DNA of 64,000 bases from Paraburkholderia phenazinium (GCF_900100735.1 NZ_FNCJ01000019.1:96588-160587); one strand, 5' to 3'; positions 34,301 through 42,717 are shown, counted from the stretch's first letter. A program made the numbers and translations. The notes: generated by a model not told the origin, from the letters alone.

Positions 34301-36147
34301 TCTCGCCGCATATCAAGCTGGTGGCCGCGTTCGATCACCGGCATATCTTCCTCGACCCGAATCCCGATCCGGCCGCGAGCCTGGCGGAGCGCGGACGCAT
34401 CTTTATCCTCGAACGCTCCAGTTGGGCCGACTACGATCCGGCCTTGATCTCGGCGGGCGGCGGTGTGTTTCCGCGTACTGCCAAGACGATCCCCGTATCG
34501 TCCGCCATGCAGACGGTGCTCGGTATCAACGCAGCCGCGCTGCCGCCGAACGAATTGATCCACGCCATCCTGCAGGCGCCGGTGGATCTGCTCTACAACG
34601 GCGGTATCGGAACCTACGTGAAGGCGGCGCATGAGACGCACGCGCAGGTCGGCGATCGCGCCAACGATGCGGTGCGCGTGAACGGCGCGGACTTGCGCTG
34701 CAAGGTGGTGGCGGAGGGCGGCAATCTCGGACTCACGCAGCTTGGACGCATTGAGTTCGCGTTGCGCGGCGGCCGCATCAATACCGATGCGATCGACAAT
34801 TCCGCAGGGGTGGATTGTTCGGACCACGAAGTCAACATCAAGATTCTGCTTGGTCTGGTGGTGGCGGACGGCGAGATGACCGAGAAGCAGCGTAATGCGT
34901 TGCTGGCCGATATGACCAATGAGGTCGGTCTGCTGGTGCTGCAGGACAACTATTACCAGACCCAGGCGCTATCGATTGCAGGCCGTTACAGCCTCGAATT
35001 GTTTGACGCGGAGACCCGCTTCATGCGCTGGCTCGAGCGGGCAGGGCGCCTGAACCGGGTGATCGAATTCCTGCCGACCGATGAGGAAATTGCCGAACGG
35101 CAGGCCGCGAAGCAAGGGCTGACCTCGCCGGAGCGTGCGGTGTTGCTCGCCTACAGCAAGATGTGGCTGTACGACGCGCTGCTCGAATCGGATATGCCGG
35201 AAGACCCATTGGTCAGCGGCATGCTGATCGACTATTTCCCGAAGCCGTTGCGGCATCGCTTCAGCGACCCGATGCATCACCATCCGCTGCGGCGCGAGAT
35301 TCTCGCTACGTATCTGACTAACGCGCTGGTCAACCGGGTGGGCTGCGAGTTCGTGCACCGGTTGATGGAGGAGACCGACGCAAAGCCGGGCGAGATCGTG
35401 CGGGCCTGCATCATGGCGCGCGACGTGTTCGATCTGGACGAGGTGTGGCACAACATCGACGCGCTCGATAACCGTGTGGCCGATGATGTGCAGGCACGCA
35501 TGTTCGTCGAAGTGGCGCGGCTGGTGGAACGAGCGGCGTTGTGGTTCTTGCGGCAATTGCAGTCCGGCGCGGTCAGCGACGTGCCGGCTCTGCTGGCACG
35601 GTGCCGCGACGCCGCGCAGCGGCTAGCTTCGCAATGGCCGGCGCTGTTGCCGGCTGCGGATCTGGACGCCTTGTCGGAACGGCAGCGGATTCTGGTGGAC
35701 GCGGGCGTCGATAGCGAACTGGCGGTGCGAGTGGCGAGCGGCGAGATCTCCGCGGCGCTGCTCGATATTGCCGAGGTCGCGGCCACCTGCAACCAGCGTC
35801 TGGAACTGGTCGCGGGGGTCTATTTCGCGCTTGGCACGCAACTCAACTACGGCTGGATCGGCGAGCGCGCCAATTCGCTGCCCACGCCAACGCATTGGGA
35901 TATGCTTGCGCGGGCCGCTGCGCTCGCCGAACTGGCGCGCCTCAAGCGCGCCTTGACGACCAGCGCGCTGACCGGGGCGACGGAAGCGTCGACGCCGGAG
36001 GAGCGGGTCGAAAAATGGCAGGAGCAGCGCGCGGCGCCGCTCGATCGCTATGCGCGCCTGCTTGCCGATCTGCGGGCTTCGGGTGGATCGAGCCTCTCGG
36101 TGCTGCTGGTCATCGTGCGTGAAATGGCGGTGCTGGAACGGGCCTGA
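31312..36147 (+). CDS. NAD-specific glutamate dehydrogenase, large (GDH-180) type
   Basis: A 1611-residue enzyme that deaminates glutamate to 2-oxoglutarate with NAD+. The length is characteristic of the ~180-kDa class. The N-terminal half holds the ACT-like regulatory and helical parts; the catalytic part is central (residues ~690-1200), with GLRWSDRREDFRTEVLGLM, the Lys-rich VPVGSKGGFVVKNPP (~846), VVAADKGTATFSDYAN, VGIGDMSGDVFGNGMLLS and KVVAEGGNLGLTQLGR. ATG 31312 follows GGAGGA. It stands alone; its product links to the GABA and basic amino acid functions nearby. Confidence 0.95.
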   Translation: MQAKNEESVAHLLNDVVEFARGRLPEPTFAIVEPFLRHYYDFVDSDDLQSRAIADLYGAALAHWQTAQRFVPGSERLRVYNPILEQHGWHSDHTVIEIVNDDMPFLVDSVSMAVNRLGLALHSVVHPVFRIWRGADGGIVRVGQGAEDASDTQSQLASFIHFEVDRCGDAAKLDALRDDIARVLGDVRAAVEDWPKIVEIARSTIKDMKLRETSVEGTEARAFLEWMVDNHFTFLGQRDYELISHDVGFGLRALPDSGLGILRETLRPVGAADVTPLPAAAAQIIHGASPIFLTKANSRATVHRPGYLDYVGIKLTSADGKTIGERRFIGLYTSTAYFVSAAEIPIVRRKCANIVRRAGFLPKGHLAKSLVTVLETYPRDELFQAEEDQLYDIALGVLRLQEHQRTRLFVRRDRFDRFVSCLVFVPRDKYNTDLRRRIANLLTDVFNGASVEFTPLLSESTLARIHFVVHAEPGAMPDVDTRELEARLVQVTRRWQDDLADALIDAFGEEQGNRLLQHYADSFPAGYRDDYPARTAVRDIELIERLQGGERIAMNLYRPIESGPRAFRFKVYRAGQPIALSRSLPMLEHLGVRVDEERPYLIEALDASAAWVHDFGLELADDTEFDIERVKNLFEDAFEQVWTGEIESDDFNRLVLRAQLAAREVTILRAYAKYLRQVGSTFSDAYIERALTGNPTIARKLVELFVARFDPLLGDTREPRVELLLKWIDTALDQVPNLDEDRILRQFLGVIKATERTNYYRLDHEGRPKPYLSFKFNPARVPGLPEPKPMFEIWVYSPRVEGVHLRGGRVARGGLRWSDRREDFRTEVLGLMKAQMVKNVVIVPVGSKGGFVVKNPPPPGDRETWMREGIACYQTFLRGLLDLTDNLAGSEIVPPPDVVRHDPDDPYLVVAADKGTATFSDYANAISQEYGFWLDDAFASGGSVGYDHKKMAITARGAWESVKRHFREMGVDTQATDFTVVGIGDMSGDVFGNGMLLSPHIKLVAAFDHRHIFLDPNPDPAASLAERGRIFILERSSWADYDPALISAGGGVFPRTAKTIPVSSAMQTVLGINAAALPPNELIHAILQAPVDLLYNGGIGTYVKAAHETHAQVGDRANDAVRVNGADLRCKVVAEGGNLGLTQLGRIEFALRGGRINTDAIDNSAGVDCSDHEVNIKILLGLVVADGEMTEKQRNALLADMTNEVGLLVLQDNYYQTQALSIAGRYSLELFDAETRFMRWLERAGRLNRVIEFLPTDEEIAERQAAKQGLTSPERAVLLAYSKMWLYDALLESDMPEDPLVSGMLIDYFPKPLRHRFSDPMHHHPLRREILATYLTNALVNRVGCEFVHRLMEETDAKPGEIVRACIMARDVFDLDEVWHNIDALDNRVADDVQARMFVEVARLVERAALWFLRQLQSGAVSDVPALLARCRDAAQRLASQWPALLPAADLDALSERQRILVDAGVDSELAVRVASGEISAALLDIAEVAATCNQRLELVAGVYFALGTQLNYGWIGERANSLPTPTHWDMLARAAALAELARLKRALTTSALTGATEASTPEERVEKWQEQRAAPLDRYARLLADLRASGGSSLSVLLVIVREMAVLERA

Positions 36148-36287
36148 CAGCGAAGCGCCATTAAGCGGCACCGGCTCCCGTGACGGGGTGGCAGGGAGCG
36201 AGTTGGACGCAGGCCCCCCGGATTGCCCATAATAGGCACTCTTGCCATTCCCTCTTTGGCGCCTTCAACTCGCGCCTCGAACCCGCC

Positions 36288-37352
36288 ATGACCGATCCCG
36301 TTGCAACGAACCCTGCTGTACCGCGCCTCACCAGCCTCTCGCACGGCGGCGGCTGTGGCTGCAAGATCGCGCCCGGCGTGCTGGCCGATCTGCTCAAGCG
36401 CAGCGTGCCGCTGCCGGCCTTTCCCGACCTGCTGGTCGGCACCGAGACCGCCGACGATGCGGCCGTGTACCGTCTGAACGACGAGCAGGCGATCATCGCC
36501 ACCACCGATTTCTTCATGCCGATCGTCGACGATCCGTACGACTTCGGCCGCATTGCGGCAACCAATGCGCTCTCCGACGTCTACGCAATGGGCGGCAAAC
36601 CGATCCTCGCGCTGGCGCTGGTCGGCATGCCGATCAACGTGCTGCCGCACGACGTGATCGCGGCGGTGCTGCGTGGCGGTGAAGATATCTGTACCCAGGC
36701 AGGCATTCCCGTGGCGGGCGGTCATTCGATCGACTCCGTCGAACCGATCTACGGTCTCGCCGCGCTTGGCGTGATTCATCCGCAACGCATCAAACGCAAT
36801 GCGTCGGCACGCGCCGGCGATGTGCTGGTGCTCGGCAAGCCGCTAGGCGTAGGCGTGCTATCCGCGGCTCTGAAAAAGAACCAGCTCGATGACGCGGGCT
36901 ACGCCGCGATGATCGCGAACACTACCAAGCTCAATCGCCCGGGGACCGAACTGGCCGCCTTGCCCGGCGTGCATGCGCTAACCGATGTGACGGGCTTTGG
37001 CCTGCTAGGGCATACGCTGGAACTGGCGCGCGGCGCGGGTCTCGCCGCCCATCTGCGTTATGCGGACCTGCCGTGGCTCGCCGGTGTCGAGGCGTTTGCC
37101 GATGCCGGGGTGGTGACCGGTGCGTCTGGGCGCAACTGGGCGTCGTACGGCGAGAGTATCGGCCTTGGCGCGGGGCTGCCCGAGCGGGCCCGTGCGCTGC
37201 TGACCGACCCGCAGACCTCAGGCGGCCTGTTGGTCTCCTGCGCGCCCGATAGCGTGGATGACGTATTGGCAATCTTCCGTGCGGATGGTTTCGATCGTGC
37301 CACGGTGATCGGCGAGATGCGCGACGGCGCCCCGCGTGTAGAGGTGGCGTAA
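36288..37352 (+). CDS. selD: Selenophosphate synthetase
   Basis: A 354-residue ATP-dependent enzyme making selenophosphate from selenide. The glycine-rich N-terminal loop SHGGGCGCKIAPGVL carries the catalytic Cys 23 and Lys 26 (equivalent to E. coli C17/K20), so it is the Cys and not the selenocysteine form. Further markers: TTDFFMPIVDDPYDFGRIAA, TNALSDVYAMGG, VAGGHSIDS and LTDPQTSGGLL. ATG 36288 gives the standard length. Users of selenophosphate (SelA/SelB/SelU, formate dehydrogenase) are not in the window. An efflux gene follows 8 bases later. Confidence 0.95.
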   Translation: MTDPVATNPAVPRLTSLSHGGGCGCKIAPGVLADLLKRSVPLPAFPDLLVGTETADDAAVYRLNDEQAIIATTDFFMPIVDDPYDFGRIAATNALSDVYAMGGKPILALALVGMPINVLPHDVIAAVLRGGEDICTQAGIPVAGGHSIDSVEPIYGLAALGVIHPQRIKRNASARAGDVLVLGKPLGVGVLSAALKKNQLDDAGYAAMIANTTKLNRPGTELAALPGVHALTDVTGFGLLGHTLELARGAGLAAHLRYADLPWLAGVEAFADAGVVTGASGRNWASYGESIGLGAGLPERARALLTDPQTSGGLLVSCAPDSVDDVLAIFRADGFDRATVIGEMRDGAPRVEVA

Positions 37353-37359
37353 TCAAACG

Positions 37360-38274
37360 ATGAAAGAAGAATCGCCGAAGGCCATCTTTTACGCGCTTGC
37401 TGCCAACATCGGAATTGCCGTATTCAAGTTTGCCGCTGCTATCTTCACGCAGTCCGGTTCGATGTTTGCCGAAGCCATTCACTCAACCGCCGACTGCGGC
37501 AATCAACTGCTGCTGTTATTCGGCCTGCGCGAGGCGCGCCGGCCGCCGAGCCCGCTTCATCCGATGGGCGCTGGGCGCGAAATCAACTTCTATTCGCTGC
37601 TGGTGGCGTTGTTGCTGTTCTTCGTCGGCGGGGCGTTTTCTGTCTACGAGGGCGTGCATCGGCTGTTTGAGCACGAGCCCTTGTCGCATGCCTATGTGGC
37701 GCTGGTCGTGCTGGGCGTCTCGGTGGTCCTCGAAACGCTGTCGCTGATGGGCGCAGTCAGGGAAATTCGCAAGACCCATCCCGACAAGTCGATGTGGCGC
37801 TGGTTTCGCGAAACGCGCGAATCGGATCTGCTGGTGGTGGCCGGCGAGGACATCGCGGCGTTGGCGGGCCTTGCCATCGCGTTTGTCGCGGTGCTGCTGA
37901 CGATGATCACCGGCAATCCGATGTTCGACGCGCTCGGCTCGATCGGTGTTGGGCTCTTGTTGATGGTGATTGCCTGGCTGGTGGCGCGCGAAGTGAAATC
38001 GATGATCGTCGGCGAATCGGCTAGTCCCGAGGTGCGCAGCGCCATTGAAGCGCATCTGCGCTCGCGTGCCGAGATACGCGGCATCATCAATATGATTACC
38101 CTGCAGTGGGGCCGCGATGTGGTGGTCGCCGTGCAGGCGGAGATGATCGACTATCCGAGCGGCCGCGCGATGGTCGACGCGATCAATGTGGTCGAGGCCG
38201 ACTTGCAGGCCGCTTTTCCGCAGGTGCGCTGGGTTTTCTTCGAGCCTGATGTGCCGCGTTCGCAGCGGGGCTGA
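37360..38274 (+). CDS. Cation diffusion facilitator family transporter
   Basis: A 304-residue divalent cation exporter. Membrane helices are evident (IFYALAANIGIAVFKFAAAI, FYSLLVALLLFFVGGAF, AYVALVVLGVSVVLETLSL, GLAIAFVAVLLTMI). Metal-site-like residues occur in AEAIHSTADCGNQ (H-x3-D of TM2) and in VVAGEDIAALAG (E-D of TM5), where canonical zinc CDFs have H-x3-D, so the metal may differ. The C-terminal cytoplasmic domain ends VRWVFFEPDVP. It starts 8 bases after selD and probably forms an operon with it. Confidence 0.88.
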   Translation: MKEESPKAIFYALAANIGIAVFKFAAAIFTQSGSMFAEAIHSTADCGNQLLLLFGLREARRPPSPLHPMGAGREINFYSLLVALLLFFVGGAFSVYEGVHRLFEHEPLSHAYVALVVLGVSVVLETLSLMGAVREIRKTHPDKSMWRWFRETRESDLLVVAGEDIAALAGLAIAFVAVLLTMITGNPMFDALGSIGVGLLLMVIAWLVAREVKSMIVGESASPEVRSAIEAHLRSRAEIRGIINMITLQWGRDVVVAVQAEMIDYPSGRAMVDAINVVEADLQAAFPQVRWVFFEPDVPRSQRG

Positions 38275-38364
38275 GCGCCGTGCCGCGCCGCGCGGTTAGC
38301 GGCGATCATGTTCGTGTCTGGGCTAGATCGGCGCCGCGAGGCGCCATGTCGTACCGTGCGGCGC

Positions 38365-38769
38365 TTACTTGAACCCCGTTACCGCGTGCAGTACATACAG
38401 TTCTTCACGCTGCTGCACTTCCTCTGCGCTCAGCTTTAGCGAAAGCGCCGCAACCGCATCGTCGAGATGATGCGCTTTGGTGGCGCCGACAATCGGTGCA
38501 GCAATCACGCTTTTTTGCAGCACCCACGCCAGCGCAACCTGGGCACGCGGCACGCCGCGGGTTGCCGCAATCTGGCCGACCCGTTCGACGATGCGGCGGT
38601 CTGCATCTTCGGTCTGCGCGTAGAGCGAGCGGTGGATCTGATACAGGTCGACATAGTCGGTGGAGAGACGCTGCAGGCTCGCGTCGATCTGCGCCATGAT
38701 CGCCTTGCGCGACAGGCCCATGTCATTGGGACCGGGATGCATGCGGCCGTGAACCTTGGTAGCGATTGC
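38365..38769 (-). pseudogene. Aldo/keto reductase remnant with internal deletion
   Basis: The reverse strand encodes ATKVHGRMHPGPNDMGLSRK and YVDLYQIHR of an aldo/keto reductase, then jumps directly to SLYAQTEDADRRIVERVG and the C-terminal AQVALAWVLQK, APIVGATKAHHLDDAV. Normally ~110 residues separate IHR from the later segment, so the middle of the barrel is deleted in frame. The N-terminal ~75 residues (with the catalytic Tyr) are also missing. A ~125-codon frame stays open but cannot fold as a TIM barrel. Confidence 0.8.
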
Positions 38770-38968
38770 GCAAAACGGACCTTCGAGTAGACGAGGCGAT
38801 GCAAGGGCATCGCTTATCCATTCCGCATGTCATGTTGAAGCCCATTTGATAATCGCGCAGACTTCACGGTCCGAGTGGCCGAAGCAGATTCACCCAGCTA
38901 TGATCTGAGCCTGGCCCGCAGTATTAAAACCCTCCCAATCCGCATAACAGAATAAAGGAAGGACACCG

Positions 38969-40039
38969 ATGTTGACTCGTATTATCGCGGCAAGCGCTGC
39001 GCTCACCTTTGCGGCGTGTGCGGCTGTCTCGACCGCGCCCGCGTACGCCGACGACAATACCGTGGCGCAAAGCAGCGATGCTTCGCACGGACGCCCCGTC
39101 AAGGTGATGATCATTTCCATGTTCGGCCCGGAAGGCCAGGTGTGGCTCGATCACCTCGGACCTTGGCAAGACATCGCGGTTGACGGCCTGTCGCCCGATT
39201 ATCCAACCGTTCACTGCAACAAGCAGGACGTCTGCGTGATGACCACCGGCATGGGCCACGCCAATGCGGCCGCCTCAATCATGGCGCTCACGTTCTCACC
39301 GCGTTTCGATCTGCGGCATACGTACTTCATGGTGGCTGGTATTGCGGGTATCGATCCGCAGCGTGGTACGGTTGGCTCGGCGGCATGGGCCAAATATCTG
39401 GTCGACTTCGGCATCCAGTGGGAACTCGATGCGCGCGAAATTCCGTCCAACTGGAACACGGGCTATCTTGGCATCAACACCAAGAGCCCGTCCGACAAGC
39501 CACCGCTCGACTACCGCACCGAAGTGTTCCAGCTCAACCCGCAGCTTGCCGATGCTGCGTTTGCGCTGTCGCGCAACGTCACGCTTGCCGACAACGCCCA
39601 GGCACAAGCAGCGCGTGCGCACTTCAACTACGCACCCGCCAATTTGCCGCCGTCAGTGATCCAGTGCGATACGCTCGGTGGCGACACGTGGTGGTCGGGC
39701 ACGCTCATCGGCGAGCGCGCACGCGATTGGACCAAGCTGCTGACCGACGGCAACGGTACCTACTGCACGACGCAGCAGGAAGACAACGCTACGTATGAAG
39801 CGCTCAAGCGCGCCGCCAGCACGCATCGGGTCGACCTGAATCGCGTCGCCGTGCTGCGCACCGGTTCGGATTTCGACCGGCCGTATGCGGGCCAGACGAG
39901 CGTCGACAATCTGCTCAACTACGCCGCGCAGGGCGGCTTCACGATTGCCGTCGACAACCTGTTTATCGCCGGCAATCCACTGGTCCAGCAGATCGCGACC
40001 CACTGGAGCCAGTGGCGCGACGGCGTGCCACAGCGTTAA
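38969..40039 (+). CDS. Purine nucleoside permease (NUP)-like periplasmic protein
   Basis: A 356-residue protein with a signal peptide (AASAALTFAACAAVSTAPAYA). The NUP family features are clear: VKVMIISMFGPEGQVWL, VCVMTTGMGHANAAASIMAL, YFMVAGIAGIDPQRGTVGSA and a C-terminal FDRPYAGQ...NLFIAGNPLV. The family is named after Candida NUP but the fold resembles nucleoside phosphorylases, so a nucleoside hydrolase/phosphorylase-like role in the periplasm is equally possible. GGAAGGA precedes the ATG. Confidence 0.88.
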   Translation: MLTRIIAASAALTFAACAAVSTAPAYADDNTVAQSSDASHGRPVKVMIISMFGPEGQVWLDHLGPWQDIAVDGLSPDYPTVHCNKQDVCVMTTGMGHANAAASIMALTFSPRFDLRHTYFMVAGIAGIDPQRGTVGSAAWAKYLVDFGIQWELDAREIPSNWNTGYLGINTKSPSDKPPLDYRTEVFQLNPQLADAAFALSRNVTLADNAQAQAARAHFNYAPANLPPSVIQCDTLGGDTWWSGTLIGERARDWTKLLTDGNGTYCTTQQEDNATYEALKRAASTHRVDLNRVAVLRTGSDFDRPYAGQTSVDNLLNYAAQGGFTIAVDNLFIAGNPLVQQIATHWSQWRDGVPQR

Positions 40040-40052
40040 GAAGCCGTCTCGC

Positions 40053-40133
40053 TTACGCGTGCTGCGGCTGCGAACGGAACGGTGTCCACACGGGAGTATC
40101 GGTATCCCAGTGGTCGAGTTCTGATGGGCTCAT
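40053..40133 (-). CDS. 26-residue ORF coupled to DUF4148 gene
   Basis: ATG at 40133 with a strong AAAGGAG 7 bases upstream; that Shine-Dalgarno overlaps the stop of the DUF4148 gene. The peptide begins MSPSELDHWDTDTPVW and is rich in Trp, Asp and Pro, with no signal or membrane segment. No known family recognised. The coupled arrangement and near-consensus ribosome site argue for real translation. Below usual annotation length limits. Confidence 0.5.
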   Translation of the reverse strand: MSPSELDHWDTDTPVWTPFRSQPQHA

Positions 40134-40144
40134 GATTGACTCCT

Positions 40145-40447
40145 TTATTCGCCGCGTGCCACACGCGTGATGCTGTCGTCGCCTTGACCTTGTGCTGCCA
40201 GACGAGCTGCCTGGGTTTGACCTTCGAGGCTCAGATTCGGGTAGCTGGTCTTGTTCAGCGACGGCAGCGAGCCGTCGCGATAGGCCGTCACGATCTGCGC
40301 TTTTACGTCGGCGCGGCTGACCGTGCTCGCACCTACCGGCGTGTTGCCGTAGCTGCCGGCATGGCCGATTCCACCGCCACCGGCTGCAAATGCCGGGGCG
40401 CTGATAGCGAGAGAAACAACCAGTGCTGCGAAGAGATTGCGCTTCAT
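40145..40447 (-). CDS. DUF4148-type small secreted protein
   Basis: A 100-residue protein: signal peptide MKRNLFAALVVSLAISAPAF, then a short mature region with TVSRADVKAQIVTAYRDGSL, PSLNKTSYPNL and a Gln/Ala-rich end. This is the DUF4148 pattern, a family with many paralogues in Burkholderiales and no established function. AGGAGTGAATC precedes the ATG. A tiny ORF follows in the same transcript. Confidence 0.9.
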   Translation of the reverse strand: MKRNLFAALVVSLAISAPAFAAGGGGIGHAGSYGNTPVGASTVSRADVKAQIVTAYRDGSLPSLNKTSYPNLSLEGQTQAARLAAQGQGDDSITRVARGE

Positions 40448-40616
40448 GATTCACTCCTGTCGATTCATTTGCAGCACGCTGCGGCGCTGCGACAGGGTGA
40501 AATGTAGGCTTCGGCGAGGGGCGGATAAACCGCCAATTGGCGAAATGAATTGTCGTGAATTCAGAACAATCGCGGCACAGGGGCCGCGATTGCCGTCATG
40601 CGTAATGCGGGGCGGA

Positions 40617-41621
40617 TCAGGCGACCCACTCCGTCAGCACCGGTGTATCGAGCGCCGGCGCGGATTCGCGCTCCTCCAGGGTGCGCTTCGTGCAAGGCGT
40701 GTCGAGACTGCAACGGCCGCTCAGCAGCGGGCAGCGGTCGAATAACTCCGCAATCCAGTCGACGAATACGCGCACTTTTGGCGACAGATGCCGGCTGTGC
40801 GGATAAACCGCCGAAATCGGCATCGGCAGCGGCTTGATGTCGGGCAGCACCTCGACCAACTGGCCCGATTGCAGGTGCGGCAGCACCATGAAAAGCGCCG
40901 GCTGGATCAGCCCGAAACCCTCGAGACCGCAGGTGACATAGGCATCCGCGTCGTTCACCGACACCGTGCCCTTCATTTTCACCTCGAGTTCCTTGCCGTC
41001 TACCTTGAAGGCCCAGTCGAGCACGCGCCCGGTGCGGCTCGAAAAATAATTCACCGCGCTGTGCGACTCCAGATCCTCGAGCGTGTGCGGCATGCCGTGC
41101 TTCTGCAGATAATCTGGCGAGGCACACGTCACCCCTTCGAAGATCCCGATACGGCGTGCCACCAGCGACGAATCCTGCAGCGCGCCGACCCGTACCACGC
41201 AATCGACGCCCTCTTGCAGCAGATCGACGGGGCGGTCGGTCAGGCCGAGCTGCAGGTCGATATCCGGGTAGCGAGTGTGGAATTCACACAGAGAAGGGAT
41301 CACCAGCAGCCGGCCGATCGAGCCCGGCATGTCGATGCGCAGCTTGCCGTGCGGCTTCTTGTTGCCGCTCTGGAAACTGGCTTCGGTCTCTTCGACGTCC
41401 GCAAGAATGCGCACGCAGCGTTCGTAGTACGCGGCGCCGTCCGGCGTAAGCGAGAGACGGCGCGTCGTGCGATGCATGAGGCGCGTGCCGAGAAACGATT
41501 CCAGATTCTGGATGATGGTCGTGACCGACGCGCGCGGCAGATCGAGCGTTTCCGCCGCTCGGGTGAAGCTATTGGTGTCGACGACACGGGTGAACACTTG
41601 CATGGCCTGAAGACGGTCCAT
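40617..41621 (-). CDS. ceoR: LysR-family regulator of the efflux operon (CeoR-like)
   Basis: A 334-residue LysR regulator. DNA-binding domain: QVFTRVVDTNSFTRAAETLD, LPRASVTTIIQNLESFLG, LMHRTTRRLSLTPDG. Effector domain from ~residue 90 (GKLRIDMPGSIGRLLVIP). ATG 41621 follows GGAGG. It is divergent from an llpE-ceoA-ceoB-opcM-like operon, exactly the arrangement of ceoR in B. cenocepacia, where the operon is salicylate-inducible. The symbol rests on this synteny. MexT-type proteins are close relatives. Confidence 0.85.
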   Translation of the reverse strand: MDRLQAMQVFTRVVDTNSFTRAAETLDLPRASVTTIIQNLESFLGTRLMHRTTRRLSLTPDGAAYYERCVRILADVEETEASFQSGNKKPHGKLRIDMPGSIGRLLVIPSLCEFHTRYPDIDLQLGLTDRPVDLLQEGVDCVVRVGALQDSSLVARRIGIFEGVTCASPDYLQKHGMPHTLEDLESHSAVNYFSSRTGRVLDWAFKVDGKELEVKMKGTVSVNDADAYVTCGLEGFGLIQPALFMVLPHLQSGQLVEVLPDIKPLPMPISAVYPHSRHLSPKVRVFVDWIAELFDRCPLLSGRCSLDTPCTKRTLEERESAPALDTPVLTEWVA

Positions 41622-41699
41622 GGCTAACCTCCAAAGGGGCTGGGCGGCCCGCACTGCCAATCGACGAGGTACGGATTAGTCCGGTTTTGCCGGGCCGTG

Positions 41700-41778
41700 A
41701 ATTCGATTGTTTGGGCATGCCGAATTGTGTTGCCGGATTATAGGCATTTATTTAGGAGTCTGCTGAACCCACAATTCG
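41700..41778. promoter_or_regulatory. Repeated AATTCG/CGAATT half-sites in ceoR-llpE interval
   Basis: AATTCG at 41700-41705 and CGAATT at 41721-41726 form an inverted repeat with 15-base spacing; the 9-bp CGAATTGTG (41721-41729) is also matched by its exact inverse CACAATTCG at 41770-41778. Placement between a LysR gene and its divergent target suits a LysR operator. Not verified against known CeoR/MexT sites. Confidence 0.33.
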
Positions 41779-41814
41779 CCTCATTCCAGTTCAGAGCGTA
41801 TTGCGCCGTTCGAT

Positions 41815-42678
41815 ATGAATGCATTCAAACCGCCGTACTCCTTTGTGCCGCCTGACCTTGCTCGGGTGGCAGATGTACCGTCGGCACGCAAGGCACTCGA
41901 CGTGACCAACGTGACGATCGAGGGGCACGCGCAGGACATCACGTTGCGTCTGTATCGCCCGGCCGGCAAAAGTGCACTACCTGTACTCCTTTATTTTCAT
42001 GGTGGCGGCTTCGTGCGCGGTTCGCTGGACCACGCCGAGTTCGCAGCACGCTATTTCGCAGAACACTTACCGGCGCTGGTCGTTTCGGTGGGTTATTCGC
42101 TGGCGCCGCAGTTTCCGTTTCCCGCCGCGCCCGAAGACGCGCACCGTGCGGCCCTGTGGGTGCAGACCCGCGCCCGGGCGTTCGGCGGCAACACGAAATA
42201 CATCGGCGTGAGCGGCCACGACGCCGGCGGCCAACTGGCCAATTGCCTCGCGTTCATCGCCCGCGATCGCGGCGACGTGCGGATTGCCGCTCAGGCGCTG
42301 TTCGGCCCGATGCTGGATCCGAGTCTCACGCGCCTTGGCGACGAACAGCGCCTCGGCTCCGACATCACCGCGAAGGAATGCGCCGCCTGCTACCGCGCGT
42401 ATCTGCCGCAAGCCTCGCAGCGCATGCACCCGTATGCGGCGCCGCTCGAATCGTCGCGCCTCGCGGGCTTGCCGGCCACGCTGATTGCGACGGCGCAGAA
42501 CGACGTGCTGCATGTCGAGGCCGAAAAGTATGCGAGCAACCTGATCGATGCCGGCGTGCCGACTCAGGTCGTGCGTTATCCGAGCGTCTCCCATGCCGCG
42601 CTGGCCGACCATCCGGCCGCGCTGCAGGAGGCCGTGCGCTTTTTCCAGTGCCGCTTCGATGTGCGCACCCCCCGATAA
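41815..42678 (+). CDS. llpE: Lipase-like alpha/beta hydrolase with Asp at nucleophile position (LlpE-like)
   Basis: A 287-residue protein of the hormone-sensitive lipase type: oxyanion motif FHGGGFVRG (residues 61-69) and SVGYSLAPQFPFPAAPED. The nucleophile elbow, usually GDSAG, reads GHDAGG (134-139), so the catalytic Ser is replaced by Asp 136. Later acid and His candidates remain (AQNDVLH, SVSHAALADH). It may be non-hydrolytic or use a different chemistry. It is the first gene of the efflux operon, like llpE of the ceo operon, whose function is unknown. Confidence 0.87.
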   Translation: MNAFKPPYSFVPPDLARVADVPSARKALDVTNVTIEGHAQDITLRLYRPAGKSALPVLLYFHGGGFVRGSLDHAEFAARYFAEHLPALVVSVGYSLAPQFPFPAAPEDAHRAALWVQTRARAFGGNTKYIGVSGHDAGGQLANCLAFIARDRGDVRIAAQALFGPMLDPSLTRLGDEQRLGSDITAKECAACYRAYLPQASQRMHPYAAPLESSRLAGLPATLIATAQNDVLHVEAEKYASNLIDAGVPTQVVRYPSVSHAALADHPAALQEAVRFFQCRFDVRTPR

Positions 42679-42717
42679 CCCCATTTCAATCCAACTAACT
42701 AAAGCCGGGAGCCATTC

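Noticed and set aside
32080..34827. Long minus-strand frames within the glutamate dehydrogenase gene
   Set aside because: High-GC antisense frames with no motif; the plus strand is a single uninterrupted 1611-residue enzyme.
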